A stretch of 64,000 nucleotides of DNA from Perkinsela sp. pyNocScin1 (GCA_964019655.1 CAXHTR010000006.1:310001-374000), one strand, 5' to 3'; numbered from the stretch's first letter, positions 1 through 9,701 are shown. A program made the numbers and translations. Notes: a model not told the origin generated them from the letters alone.

Positions 1-8
1 TCTACCGC

Positions 9-932
9 ATGAACAACCAGAACGGGCGTAGCCTCTATGGCCCCGCCTCATCGCACATCGAGCGCAACCAGCTCGTCGTGCTCCCCGAGGCCCTCCCCGC
101 GGGCATGGAGCGCTTCGTGCCGCTCTCCGCCGAGGAGTGCGCCCAGCCGCGGCGCCAGTTCAGCTCCCGCGTGCGCGCCCTCGCCGAGAACTGGGTCCTT
201 TTCAAAAATGAACACGTCATCGTCCTCAACAAGCCGCCGGGCATCCCAATGCTCGCGCCGAAGGACGGCTCGATCAATATTCAGGATATGCTGCCGCTGT
301 GGCGATACACGAAGGACATGCTACCAACGCCCGCGCACAGCCTCGACAAAGAGACGAGCGGCTGCCTGGTGCTCGCGCGCACGCCCTCGACGCAGCGCAT
401 GCTCCATCACGCATTTATCAGGAAGAGCGTGCCCAACCAGTGCTACTGGGCGTTCCTAACAGAGACCCCGAAGTCGAAGTGCGCGCGAATCAAGATGCAC
501 CTCGAGATTGACCGCCAGAAGGGCGGCGACCACGTCGTCGTCACCCCACGGCCGACGGAGCGCTCCAAGGCTTCGATCATAGAGTACGTCATCAACGAGC
601 GCCTCGACAAGTACGGCGCTTGGGTGTCTTTCTACCCAATGACGTCGGTGCGCAACCAGATCCGCATCGGCGCCGCACACGCGCTCAAGTGCCCCATTTT
701 TGGCGACGCGCGCTACGGTGGTGAGGCCGCATACCCGCAGGCCCTGCGGACGTTCTGGGACCCCGACAACAAGGGCGTGTCGCTGCACCTCCACCACCGC
801 CGCGTGCAGCTGCCGTACAAGACGGCGTCCGGCGAGTGGATCTCCGTCGACGCGCCGCTGCACCCGCACATGAAGCGCACGTGGCAGCAGCTCGGGTGGA
901 ACATAGACGCGCTCGACCCCTTTGTGATATAG
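9..932 (+). CDS. RluA/RPUSD-type RNA pseudouridine synthase (5' end may be outside window)
   Basis: 307 residues from the first ATG. The family isomerises uridine to pseudouridine in rRNA or tRNA. Visible signatures are KPPGIPML near residue 75, the catalytic motif HSLDKETSG at about residue 110 with the nucleophilic Asp at about 113 (usual form HRLDxxTSG, so Arg is replaced by Ser), and a C-terminal block SVRNQIRIGAAH then CPIFGDARYGG matching the family's GRxHQIR/GDxxYGG region. The changes around HRLD and GRTHQIR resemble the divergent mitochondrial RPUSD4-like branch, which is an inference. The frame stays open upstream of the ATG to the window edge, so a presequence could be missing. It heads a five-gene housekeeping run on the + strand. 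Confidence 0.85.
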   Translation: MNNQNGRSLYGPASSHIERNQLVVLPEALPAGMERFVPLSAEECAQPRRQFSSRVRALAENWVLFKNEHVIVLNKPPGIPMLAPKDGSINIQDMLPLWRYTKDMLPTPAHSLDKETSGCLVLARTPSTQRMLHHAFIRKSVPNQCYWAFLTETPKSKCARIKMHLEIDRQKGGDHVVVTPRPTERSKASIIEYVINERLDKYGAWVSFYPMTSVRNQIRIGAAHALKCPIFGDARYGGEAAYPQALRTFWDPDNKGVSLHLHHRRVQLPYKTASGEWISVDAPLHPHMKRTWQQLGWNIDALDPFVI

Positions 933-1409
933 GGTGAAGAAAAGTTGTATGGAGAAATGGGACCGAAGAAGCGGCTTCATTTTTGAGCAAGTGAAAGCGA
1001 ATGGTGAAGGGGACGGTTAAGGAATTAGAAATGTACCAAGTATTTTCTGGGGCATTGTGGAAGTAGAAATCTTTCAAGAAAATGTTGCCCGATCTATCTA
1101 GTGGTTGAATATGGCGGTGCTGAAGCTTTCTATTAGCCATAGTCTCAGTCGTACAAGCTGCGATAAGTCGAAATTAATCCAGAAAGAAGTTGTTCAAAGT
1201 ACGAGCAGAAGGGGGCAAGTAAACTTTGTTTGGGAAAACTCATGACGACAATCGATGCAAATCACTGAGTTCTCATTCACTCCTCAGGCCGTTCGAAAAC
1301 TCAATAGCGATTCTCGCATTGGTAATCAGAGATGTAATATGACTTTGCATTCTCTCAACAAACTCGCACACTTTCCCTCTTCACTTCATTTCCTCTTCTT
1401 TCCCTTTCT
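933..1409. other. intergenic spacer with long pyrimidine tract
   Basis: No credible ORF. The last 40 bases (about 1370-1409) are an almost uninterrupted C/T tract that runs up to the ATG of the next gene, the kind of sequence that precedes trans-splice acceptors in kinetoplastids. No spliced-leader evidence is available here. Confidence 0.4.
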
Positions 1410-2426
1410 ATGAACACACTATGCCCGAACGAGCCCCGCCTTCGCACGCTCGCCGATCTCCGCGCCTTCACGGCGTCCAAATTCTTCCAGAACGAATTCC
1501 TTGCCTTTCTTGACGCCCTGTGTGCGCGCATCCGCGGTGTAGCGCGCAATGCCAGAGAGAATCCTTCCGCTGCACCAATCATTTGCGCATTTCAAAAAGT
1601 ACTCGCTCGCATCAATGAAATAGCGCTGTCCATCCCGCTCGAATCGCGATGCGCCCACCGCTTCGGTAATCCAGCGTTCCGGCGCTTTGTGTCGGCTGTC
1701 GAAGAAACTGCCACTATTTTTGTTGAAAGTCTCACTGGTAGCCAAACTGCGTTGGACCTCGCTCCCATGGCGCTGTACCTTATCCGGAGCTTCGGAAACC
1801 CCGACCGCCTCGATTACGGCACCGGCCACGAGCTCAACTTCTTCGCGTGCATTTTCTGCTTCCAGCGCGCTGGGCTACTGCCCGCCGAGCTCTACCCAGC
1901 CGTCGTGAACAGCGTCTTATGGGACTACTTCGCCGTGGCCCGTAGCGTCATCCAGCGCTTCTCGCTCGAGCCCGCTGGCAGCCGCGGCGTGTGGGGCATC
2001 GACGACTACCAGTTCTTGCCTTTTCTGCTCGGCGCGGCGCAGCTCGAAGGGCAGCGGACGCTTCTCCCGCGGGACTGCACAAGTGCAGGCGGCGCAAAAG
2101 CACTCAAGGACACGTGGCTCTTCTGCAATGTGATTTCAGCAATAACGAGTCAAAAGACGGGGACGTGCGGCGAGTTCAGTGCGTACCTCAGCTTCATCCA
2201 GTCGAAAGTCTGCGAGTGGGCAAAGGTCCATGGTGGCCTGCGCAAGATGTACGAGATGGAGATTTTGAACAAGTTTGTGGTGATGAAGCACTTTCCGCTC
2301 AGCGTGTACATTCCATTTGAGCGGGAGCGGAAGGAAGTGCCCCGGCGGCGAGTGTCGATGACGTGTGCAAGGGAGATTGGCACATCGGATATTGAGGTGC
2401 AGCACGAGCAGCTGAGTTCAGACTAG
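1410..2426 (+). CDS. PTPA: PP2A phosphatase activator (PTPA), peptidyl-prolyl isomerase family
   Basis: 338 residues, the usual length for PTPA. The family binds the PP2A catalytic subunit, helps load active-site metals and has prolyl isomerase activity. The hallmark segments are present in order: LDYGTGHELNF near residue 135, GVWGIDDYQFLPFLLGAAQL near residue 193, and the C-terminal MYEMEILNKFVVMKHF that corresponds to MYxAEVLxKFPVxQHF. No targeting signal is seen, so it is expected in cytosol and nucleus. The ATG directly follows a pyrimidine tract and is the first in frame. Confidence 0.95.
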   Translation: MNTLCPNEPRLRTLADLRAFTASKFFQNEFLAFLDALCARIRGVARNARENPSAAPIICAFQKVLARINEIALSIPLESRCAHRFGNPAFRRFVSAVEETATIFVESLTGSQTALDLAPMALYLIRSFGNPDRLDYGTGHELNFFACIFCFQRAGLLPAELYPAVVNSVLWDYFAVARSVIQRFSLEPAGSRGVWGIDDYQFLPFLLGAAQLEGQRTLLPRDCTSAGGAKALKDTWLFCNVISAITSQKTGTCGEFSAYLSFIQSKVCEWAKVHGGLRKMYEMEILNKFVVMKHFPLSVYIPFERERKEVPRRRVSMTCAREIGTSDIEVQHEQLSSD

Positions 2427-2736
2427 GTGTACGAAAGAAAAGGAATGAATAGTGGTGAAGGACTGCAGAGACTACATAGCATTAGAGAGTTTTTGCTATG
2501 CTCGACGAAATCCATGAATTTTTCGAATTTACTAGTCATAGTCTGAGAGCTCTCGGAGCACGATTTCCCTTTCATTGAGAAACAAAGCGACTTTGTCGTG
2601 CAGAAAAGGTCGAGGCACTGAAGGCAGAGTAAAGTTCATTTGCGTGAAAATCCAAATCATTTGCTCCAAACTCCAATTAAATCATCCGCACTTAAACAAC
2701 CGATATCATTCATATAATATTCATTTTCCCCTAACA

Positions 2737-3276
2737 ATGGCTTTCAAGTGTGATGATATTGTCGTCGGTGCGCATAGTAAGGCCCTTGAGCGCCTCACAA
2801 AAACAAAGAAGCGTGCAGGCCCACAGCACTCGGACGGGAGTGATGACGAGTTTACTGCGAAAAACATTCACTACATCGACGAAGGCGCGAAGCGATCAAA
2901 GATCGTTGACATCAACCGGAAGCACAAGAAGAACCCTGGCAGGCTCATCAAGTCCATCAAGAAGCTCAAGGGCGAGCAGCCGGAGGACGCGGACGAGCTG
3001 CTCTTTGAGACAGCCCTCGCGCGCATTCGTGGCCACCGTGTCGTTGACGACGAGAAGGTTGTCACAAACTTAGTGAAAAAGCACAAATCTAAACTGCGCA
3101 AAAACAAGCGAAAGAGCGCGGAGAAGCGCCGAACCAACGCGAAGAAGCAGGAAAGGCAAGAGAGGCAGACAAAGATGAAGTCCCGGCGGGGCACCAAAGT
3201 CCACAAGGCAAAGCGCACTGCTGACACGGAAAAGCCACGGAAGAAAGCCAAAAAGGGCAGGGACTCGCGAAAATAA
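2737..3276 (+). CDS. SURF6-like nucleolar ribosome-biogenesis protein
   Basis: 179 residues, extremely Lys/Arg rich, from an ATG preceded by a C/T-rich leader and an AACA context. An in-frame upstream ATG at 2575 would add 54 unconserved residues and is less likely. The middle (DDEKVVTNLVKKHKSKLRKNKRKS followed by AEKRRTNAKKQERQ) resembles the SURF6/Rrp14 C-terminal domain, in which a short acidic DD stretch is followed by long basic helices and a K-K-S motif. The family acts in pre-rRNA processing for both ribosomal subunits. The low-complexity composition means other basic nucleolar proteins cannot be excluded. Confidence 0.6.
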   Translation: MAFKCDDIVVGAHSKALERLTKTKKRAGPQHSDGSDDEFTAKNIHYIDEGAKRSKIVDINRKHKKNPGRLIKSIKKLKGEQPEDADELLFETALARIRGHRVVDDEKVVTNLVKKHKSKLRKNKRKSAEKRRTNAKKQERQERQTKMKSRRGTKVHKAKRTADTEKPRKKAKKGRDSRK

Positions 3277-3473
3277 GCTCTAAAGCTTGCTGGATAAAGT
3301 GTTCTTGGGCTAGAGTGCACCCAGGCAGAATGCGCTACGCACTCACTCGCTGGTTTGCAGAATTATGAGGATTAGTAATGACTTCGCCTTCGTTCTATTT
3401 TTTTGACTTTTTCTGACAATACCTCATGCTATCGCCCTAAAGGAAAGTCTAGAAAGAGCAAAGCGCAACAGAT

Positions 3474-4067
3474 ATGGCCCAAACGAAGAAGCCAAACATA
3501 GGAAAGGCATACGAAAAGTTTTACGAAGAAGGCCGCCTCGAGGGCTACAAGATCGGCGTTACAGAGGAGCTCGCACGGGTCAAGGCGCTGAAAATCGCGA
3601 TCGTTACTGGAACGGTGATCGTCGGCGGCCTCGGCTTCCTCTTCGCCCGCGTGCGCTTCCGCGCGGCGATGCAGAGCGCCAACGCCGAGGTCAAGCGGAT
3701 ACGGCGAGCGATTTCCATGAAGGAGCATGAGATCGCGATGACACGCGCGCAAAAGTCCGTGCTGCAGACGTCGCACTCGCAGCAGCTCCTCTCCTTCTCA
3801 CAGCAGACAAACAGCACGCAGAGCAGCATGCAGAAGCTCGCTGCTGGCAACTACCTACTGCTCGAGACGATCCACAGGGCGCGCAAGAACGCGCGGCCTC
3901 GAAAGGCGATGATGCACGAGTACAAGGCAAAGACCCAGGCTGTTCGAGCAAAGGTCGCAGAGTGCAGGCGGGAAAACGTCGAGATGCGGGCCGCGCTCGA
4001 GCGGCTCCGGGCCATCGCCCTTATGTATGGCGCCATCATCGCAATGTTTATTGCCTATTTTCCGTAG
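3474..4067 (+). CDS. Two-helix membrane protein with central coiled coil, unknown function
   Basis: 197 residues; family not recognised. The N-terminus is hydrophilic (residues 1-38). A first transmembrane segment lies at about residues 39-58 (AIVTGTVIVGGLGFLF). Residues 65-180 are charged and Gln-rich with heptad-like spacing, suggesting a coiled coil. A second hydrophobic stretch closes the protein (about 180-196, MYGAIIAMFIAYF), so both ends could be tethered to the same membrane. It lies between SURF6-like and DCP2 on the same strand with about 100-200 bp spacers. Codon use is GC-rich at third positions like its neighbours, which supports a real gene. Confidence 0.7.
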   Translation: MAQTKKPNIGKAYEKFYEEGRLEGYKIGVTEELARVKALKIAIVTGTVIVGGLGFLFARVRFRAAMQSANAEVKRIRRAISMKEHEIAMTRAQKSVLQTSHSQQLLSFSQQTNSTQSSMQKLAAGNYLLLETIHRARKNARPRKAMMHEYKAKTQAVRAKVAECRRENVEMRAALERLRAIALMYGAIIAMFIAYFP

Positions 4068-4173
4068 AAATTGAATCGGCGAGCGTCAAATCTGTCAATA
4101 ACTCGTCATTTTTGCTGCCAATGGCAATCATCAAGTGAATCCTTTCACTCTCCTTCAAAATATTTTCAATTAT

Positions 4174-5196
4174 ATGCTCAGTGACTTTGACGAGGGCTCC
4201 CCACGCGACGAGCCAGCGGGCCTGCAGATGATCCCGTCCGAGATGATCACCGACCTCGCCGTGCGCTTCCTCGTGAACCTCCCCGCGTCCGAGACTGCCT
4301 CATGGGAGCGCCTCATCGCCCACGTGGAGGAGGCCTACTACTTCTACTGCGACCAGGTCGTCCCCGCTGCCGCGGAGATAAGCGACGACATCGAAGACTC
4401 ACCGGGGGGCGAGGAATCAATTTCCACTCCGAGCGACTCGTTCGCGTCGGACATCCGAAAGATCCGCATGATTGACACAGTCCGCAGGCTGCACGCCCAG
4501 TATGCGTCACACCGCGCAGTCTCGTGCGCCGACCTCTTCCCGTACCTCTCTTTCGAGTCCTTTACAACGCAGCTCCTCTCGCGAGCGCTGCAGTGCTCGC
4601 TCGACGACGTCATGGACGGCCTGCGTGTCTTTGGTGCCTATAAGAAGACAGTCAACGTCTGTGGAGTCATATTACTCAACAAGAGCAAGACCCACGTGCT
4701 CGCAATCAGCGCGACGACGCACAGCCGCCTGTACTTCCCCAAGGGCAAGATCATGAAGGACGAGTCCGACTACGCCTGTGCGCTGCGCGAGGCGCGTGAG
4801 GAGATCGGCGTGGACCTCTCGGACTACCTCGCCGCGTGCCCCATCGTCGTGAAGCACCACAAGAACTTCCCGCCCTACCGCTTCTTCGCGGCCGTCGGCC
4901 CCTGGGAGGTCAACGAGCTGCACGTGTTCAACCCGCAGTGCACCGGCGAGATCCACGAGATCCGGTGGATCGACATCAGGCTCCTGCGCGCGGAGTTCTT
5001 CCGGCGCGGGATAATACACCGCCTGCGCAAAAAGTACGCCGCGAATGGCGCGGCCAACTTTGACCGCGACGCCATCGAGCGGCACGTCGCACTCCAGTCG
5101 CGCGTGGCGACTGCGCAGAAGTTTCCGTTTGATAGGCGGCGGCTGAGCTGGATGGTCAACTTTTATGAGGAGATCTGCACGCTGCGGTCGAGGTGA
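4174..5196 (+). CDS. DCP2: mRNA decapping enzyme, Nudix hydrolase DCP2
   Basis: 340 residues. DCP2 removes the m7G cap and releases m7GDP, committing mRNA to 5'-3' decay in the cytoplasm. The N-terminal regulatory domain is visible (IPSEMITDLAVRFLVNLP and WERLIAHVEEAYYFYCDQV, the Box A helices). A Nudix domain follows with PKGKIMKDE and LREAREEIGV at about residues 189-213, fitting GX5EX7REUXEEXGU including the catalytic glutamates. Box B is recognisable as GEIHEIRWIDIRLL. An acidic insert (about residues 65-95) separates Box A from the rest. I start at the ATG at 4174; the frame extends 13 codons upstream only through a GTG. A five-codon upstream ORF begins with the ATG at 4121. Confidence 0.93.
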   Translation: MLSDFDEGSPRDEPAGLQMIPSEMITDLAVRFLVNLPASETASWERLIAHVEEAYYFYCDQVVPAAAEISDDIEDSPGGEESISTPSDSFASDIRKIRMIDTVRRLHAQYASHRAVSCADLFPYLSFESFTTQLLSRALQCSLDDVMDGLRVFGAYKKTVNVCGVILLNKSKTHVLAISATTHSRLYFPKGKIMKDESDYACALREAREEIGVDLSDYLAACPIVVKHHKNFPPYRFFAAVGPWEVNELHVFNPQCTGEIHEIRWIDIRLLRAEFFRRGIIHRLRKKYAANGAANFDRDAIERHVALQSRVATAQKFPFDRRRLSWMVNFYEEICTLRSR

Positions 5197-5804
5197 AATT
5201 TGGGGATGAGCATGTGCCCCTGGTACACAAAAGATCTTCATTTCGAGAGATCGTGCCATTTTGGTGCAAAGAATTTAGCTAATTCTCGGTCGCTCCTATA
5301 GATGCCTTGCAGGATGCATAATCGGTATGATATTGGGGGAATCTCTCATGTGTTTGTATAGAGTTTTATCGTATCATATGCTTCGAATGATGATTGAGCT
5401 TCATTACAAGGCTTGGTGGAAGTCTGAGTGAGAGCAACACAGAAAGACTCATCCTTTTTGCCATGAAAGATTTCGATTTTCCAACGAAGAACAGTAAGTA
5501 CTGTGAGATAGCATGGAGCGGATTATCATAGTAGGTCCTATCATCATCGAAAGCAAAGCCCCAGCCCAGCTTCGACACGAGTGCCATTTTTCTCGTGCAC
5601 ACTTGGACACTCAAAGTCCCCCTGCGTTTTATGCACTCTTGACCTCTGACCTTCAAAATTATACTATATCTTATCTATACTTGTGGATCATTAATATAGG
5701 TGATGAACTTGTCCCAAATTTCCTTAATATCCTCTCATCGCGTAATTACTTTGTATCCAGTGAGTGCTGAGTAAAGTTTAAGCTCTTATAACTTCTGTCA
5801 GTGA
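5197..5804. other. intergenic region, no feature recognised
   Basis: Marks the change from housekeeping genes to LRR genes. ORFs of 85-96 codons exist on both strands but overlap one another and show no family signature or compositional bias, so I do not call them. Confidence 0.4.
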
Positions 5805-6620
5805 ATGTGCAGTCTCTTGCCATCCGTCACATCGTTGATCCTTCACGCAGCCGATGTACACCCGCATGCACTCCACCAGCAAACGCTCATGCAGCGCTTC
5901 ATTACGATGAGCCAGTTTTCCATCGTAAACAACTCAATGACTTTCGATGAAATTCTGCTGGACTTTCGCGCCAACGAGGAGGACGCTTGCACGTGGCCAG
6001 GAATTTCGTGCATTCACAGTGTCGTCACATCGGTGTGCTTTGCGGATGCGACACCGCTCATCGTCGACATCGATTGGGCGCCACCGACGCTCAGGCATCT
6101 GCATGTCAGAAAATCATCCTTCGCACGTGCAAATTGGACCACGGAGACGCTGCCAAGAAATCTTAGGTACTTGTGTATTTTCAGATGTGCAGCTCAAAAA
6201 GATTATGGTGGAAGCGCGACACTTGATCTTCGACGACTGCCGCAGCGAATGGAAGAGATTATCGTCATGCATCACAGGCTTCGTGGTGAGCTATGGTTTG
6301 ACGATTTGCCGAAATCGCTTCGGTATCTATTTATTCACACAGCGCCACAACTAAACCACAAAGCGATCGAAGTCTTTGTTGATTTTGCACTTCTTCCGAG
6401 ACCACTGTTGAGCGCCAACGTTTATGTTTCAGGCCACAAGCAGTCCTTGAAGATCGTCGCTGCTGGTGGTACCAAGCCAGATGCTCGTGTGTACGCAGGC
6501 TCGTTGAAATCGTGGAAGGTGCACCAGCATGTACATAGACATTCAAAGATGTATCGAAAACTTGATGCCGCATGTCCCAGAATTCGAAAGGCGAGATGGG
6601 AGCTTCGGCGTAGTCAATAA
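5805..6620 (+). CDS. Type B LRR protein, secreted
   Basis: 271 residues. The leader MCSLLPSVTSLILHAAD is followed by HQQTLMQRF, which corresponds to the DQxLMELF segment of the family. The N-terminal cap has DACTWPGISC. Degenerate LRRs follow: WAPPTLRHLHV, LPRNLRYLCI, LDLRRLPQRMEEIIV, DLPKSLRYLFI and a VFVDFALLPRPLL segment. The tail carries PDARVYAGS, the DxRV motif typical of type B, and then an Arg-rich end unlike most members. No C-terminal anchor. First LRR gene of the + strand block; the next one starts 250 bp downstream. Confidence 0.8.
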   Translation: MCSLLPSVTSLILHAADVHPHALHQQTLMQRFITMSQFSIVNNSMTFDEILLDFRANEEDACTWPGISCIHSVVTSVCFADATPLIVDIDWAPPTLRHLHVRKSSFARANWTTETLPRNLRYLCIFRCAAQKDYGGSATLDLRRLPQRMEEIIVMHHRLRGELWFDDLPKSLRYLFIHTAPQLNHKAIEVFVDFALLPRPLLSANVYVSGHKQSLKIVAAGGTKPDARVYAGSLKSWKVHQHVHRHSKMYRKLDAACPRIRKARWELRRSQ

Positions 6621-6869
6621 TGTAGCGCACTTCAAATGAACGTGCTGTCTACCAAATCAGTGCAATGAAACTCTCAGCTAAGTTTCTGTACTTGAATATC
6701 ACGATTCTTCGGGCAATCTCTTGATCTTGGTAGATTTTGTGAGTAAGTGACGTTGCAGCAATGTTTTCGCTCAAGGAGAATTAGCGTACTGCAACTTGCA
6801 ATCCTGTTCGGAACTAGTCTAATTTCATTTTCAACTTGTGCATTACTTTACTTCTTCAAACATTAAGTC

Positions 6870-7631
6870 ATGTTGTCCATCTTAATCTTTTCGAGTTCCG
6901 ACCCAGTATTACGGGATGCAGATCATTCGCGGGGCTTCCAGCAGTCGATGGTCTCACGACTCATTGATAGTGGCCGCATGCCCGCAGAGTTTCAGAGGAC
7001 GATTCGAGGTTTGAATGCTGACCCTGACGACCTCTGTTCGTGGCCATTCGTTGAGTGCGCCGAGGGCTGCATGACGGCGCTGTGTAGCATCCGACAAAAG
7101 TTTCGGTACATCATGAAGTGGATGCCATCAACAGTGCAGCACATACACATTTATGAGGAATATGCTGAGCCGATTAAGACAAGGGCCCTACCGAGGGGCC
7201 TTCGCTACTTGTATAGTCACTCACAGACCCGGGGATATCCGTATGCGCTTGATCTCAAGCAGCTCCCATCGAAGCTCGAGGAGCTCATTATCCGTAACCA
7301 CTTAATTACTGGAATAGTCATACTGACACATCTACCTAGCACCCTTCGACTCATTTACATCAAATCGGCTCTACCACGTACTACAAGCACCGAGAATAAT
7401 CAAATTTTACACGTTTTCGTCGACTCTGGCTCACTTACAAAATCCTTCTCAGCGGCCTACTTTATGAATCCTCCAGCGTGCGGCCTTCAGTTCGGTCGTA
7501 TCAGCATAAAGCACCTCGGGCACGGTAAACTCGATAAACGTGTGCACAGGAGGCATTCTGAGCCCGCACAAGCACTTTTAAGGAAAGAATCAGTCTACTT
7601 TGCAAACATAGTTGATAAGTACGGGGAATAA
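6870..7631 (+). CDS. Type B LRR protein, secreted
   Basis: 253 residues. The leader is MLSILIFSSSD. The cap is DDLCSWPFVECAEG. The degenerate LRR series includes WMPSTVQHIHI, LPRGLRYLYSH, LDLKQLPSKLEELII and HLPSTLRLIYI, then a VFVDSGSL segment. The tail has LDKRVHRRH and ends SVYFANIVDKYGE, so the type B motif DxRV...SxYFxxYDE is present in modified form. Codons and spacing match the neighbouring LRR gene; it probably arose by duplication. Confidence 0.8.
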   Translation: MLSILIFSSSDPVLRDADHSRGFQQSMVSRLIDSGRMPAEFQRTIRGLNADPDDLCSWPFVECAEGCMTALCSIRQKFRYIMKWMPSTVQHIHIYEEYAEPIKTRALPRGLRYLYSHSQTRGYPYALDLKQLPSKLEELIIRNHLITGIVILTHLPSTLRLIYIKSALPRTTSTENNQILHVFVDSGSLTKSFSAAYFMNPPACGLQFGRISIKHLGHGKLDKRVHRRHSEPAQALLRKESVYFANIVDKYGE

Positions 7632-7864
7632 AAAGTTTCTCGAGCAGAAAGATCAAATAGACTTATGCTCGAAGAGCAGAGTCGTTACTAAAAAACTGCA
7701 ACATACATAGTTCTGGCAGTATGAAAGTTAGTTTGAAATTACTTTCTTTCTTGGTGGCTATCCTACTACAGCTACTTCAGTATCTTATTAAGAAAAGAAG
7801 TAGTTCTAGATAAAATCGAACTTTTGCTATTTATGTGAATTAATAACTGCGGTTCATTCGTATA

Positions 7865-8704
7865 ATGTGCGGTCGAACAGCGTGCAATTGCGATGAAGGG
7901 CCAATCATCGCTCAAGCAAACGCTATCCGCCAGACTGCAGGGCAAGGCAGCGAAAGCCTTACTCAGCCCAATCTGGTCAATTGGCTACATCGAGACCGCT
8001 TCCAGCCCTATCAGTGCAATATATCCCCGTCAGAACAGCTTACGGTCATCCGCTCGCAGCGGACAACTAATGATTGCTCAAGTATCACCATAGAGACATG
8101 TCCGTGGGGAATAAGCCTTCAAGGATCGACACTCGTCATCAATGCCCGTGCAGAAGGAATTCATAGCAACGCATTCTTTAAGAATGGTGCATTTCATAGG
8201 TGCATTCTCTGTGTGACGGGATACATGGAATGGTTCACACCGTCGAATGGAAAAGCAAAAAAGGAGCCGTTTTACTTCTATGACCGCCAAGCAAGAGAAC
8301 AGTCAGGTGATTCCAAGAAAACCATCAAACCACACATTCTGCGAGCTGCAGCAGTTCAGGAAAGCTCTGGAAAGGTGGTCATAGTCACGACAGCGGCTTC
8401 GACTGACGTTGCATGGTGCCACGACAGAATGCCAGCGCTTTTCACCTCTGACCGAGATGCATGGGATTGGATTGATCCGTCGAAATCAATGATTGAAGCG
8501 CAGGCAATGCTCAAGCCGGTGAATGGGCTTCTCGCCTGGCACCGTCTGCGACCAAATTTTGCGCAGCTCTCAAAAGAACGGATGATTAAAGATGAAAATG
8601 GTGAGAAAAGAGCCGAGATCGCAAGTGACACACTTCGCGAGTACACACCGACGAATATCATGCAGTTTTTCGGGAGTAAGCGAAAGTATCATACTGTTGA
8701 GTGA
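7865..8704 (+). CDS. HMCES: HMCES/SRAP abasic-site DNA-protein crosslinking protein
   Basis: 279 residues beginning MCGR. After Met removal Cys2 is the nucleophile that crosslinks to abasic sites in single-stranded DNA. Conserved SRAP residues are seen: INARAE at about residues 92-97 (Asn and Glu of the active site), GYMEWF near residue 121 and CHDRMPALF near residue 185 (catalytic His). HMCES shields abasic sites at replication forks. The C-terminus reads NIMQFFGSKRKYH, resembling a PCNA-interacting PIP box (hydrophobic residue, two residues, FF, basic tail) although the leading Gln is missing. It is a housekeeping gene embedded among LRR genes on the same strand. About 30 unmatched residues follow MCGR before the fold resumes. 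Confidence 0.92.
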   Translation: MCGRTACNCDEGPIIAQANAIRQTAGQGSESLTQPNLVNWLHRDRFQPYQCNISPSEQLTVIRSQRTTNDCSSITIETCPWGISLQGSTLVINARAEGIHSNAFFKNGAFHRCILCVTGYMEWFTPSNGKAKKEPFYFYDRQAREQSGDSKKTIKPHILRAAAVQESSGKVVIVTTAASTDVAWCHDRMPALFTSDRDAWDWIDPSKSMIEAQAMLKPVNGLLAWHRLRPNFAQLSKERMIKDENGEKRAEIASDTLREYTPTNIMQFFGSKRKYHTVE

Positions 8705-8955
8705 CAAAGGTCTGAGAATTTAGTGGGGATGCACGTCTTGTATAAATTGAGGGCTATCGGATCATTCTTTCATCCTGAATTATCTAGGACCAGGTTGCAA
8801 AAGGAAAGATATTTCTCTCCAAACTCTTTGAAAGTCCTAATTTTCACTTAGGAGCGCTATCACGAGAAATTGTGAATTATGTTTGAACCAATCGGGTTTG
8901 GCTTGAGTTAACGCCTGTGCATATCCTTGAGAAATTTTTATCACCTTAGAAAACA

Positions 8956-9603
8956 ATGCTTTTTCCTCTTTGTGCCGACCTGCCAAATATCGGTCGGGTG
9001 GAATCAGCTTCGCTGACTGATCAGCAGGTAATGGAGCTCTTTTTCGCAGCAGCAAACCCAGAAGACGCTCGGCGGAAGCTCGGAGGAGACGAGAGCGACG
9101 CATGCACGTGGAACACGGTCTCGTGCGTAGACGGGCTCATCGAGGACATCAGTTGGATTCGAAATAAAATCTCTCTCCATGGATCCATAGACTTTACCAT
9201 GGTTCCGAGGAATCTCGTTTCTCTCCAAATGGAAGAGCAGGGCCTTTTCGGTACTATCGAGACAACCTCACTCCCGCGATTTCTCGAATATTTCATAATC
9301 ACAGACTGCGGTTTTATTGGCACACTCGATCTTGGCGCGCTGCCGCGGGAACTGAAAAACTTTACAGTCGCGCAGAACAAAGTCACTGCAGTCCAAAACA
9401 TTCGGAGCCTCCCTCCACATCTTCATACGCTCGACATCATAGAAAAGCACCTGCCCAAGGGCACTTCAGTACATGTCGGAAAAATTCCTCGTGGCATTTC
9501 GTTCGCAAATTTTCTCTTTGCAGACCCCAAAGACTTTATATTTGCCAATGAAGCAGATAAGGAGAGATTCTTCATCGCTGAATGTTGGGACTATGGAGAG
9601 TAG
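8956..9603 (+). CDS. Short type A LRR protein (tandem pair, copy 1)
   Basis: 215 residues. The leader MLFPLCAD has only about seven residues before the conserved Asp. It is followed by IGRVESASLTDQQVMELFF and the cap DACTWNTVSC...GLIEDISW. Four or five LRRs follow (VPRNLVSLQM, LPRFLEYFII, LPRELKNFTV, LPPHLHTLDI). The C-terminal 50 residues (VHVGKIPRG, then ADKERFF) are shared with the next gene and replace further repeats. Clearly the sister of the gene starting at 9702: same length, same breakpoints. No membrane anchor. Confidence 0.82.
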   Translation: MLFPLCADLPNIGRVESASLTDQQVMELFFAAANPEDARRKLGGDESDACTWNTVSCVDGLIEDISWIRNKISLHGSIDFTMVPRNLVSLQMEEQGLFGTIETTSLPRFLEYFIITDCGFIGTLDLGALPRELKNFTVAQNKVTAVQNIRSLPPHLHTLDIIEKHLPKGTSVHVGKIPRGISFANFLFADPKDFIFANEADKERFFIAECWDYGE

Positions 9604-9701
9604 TTTTACTAAAATCGTCATTTCGAGAGACGGGTTTGTACATTGAAAAATCGCTACATAGAAAACTAATTTTCGTTGCCTGCCATTCAACCTTACGTAC
9701 A

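Noticed and set aside
4135-4173. Upstream extension of DCP2 from a GTG
   Set aside because: GTG initiation is unlikely in a eukaryote, and the 13 extra residues precede the conserved domain.
5366-5770. Opposing ORFs of 96 and 85 codons after DCP2
   Set aside because: They overlap each other on opposite strands without similarity to anything in the window.
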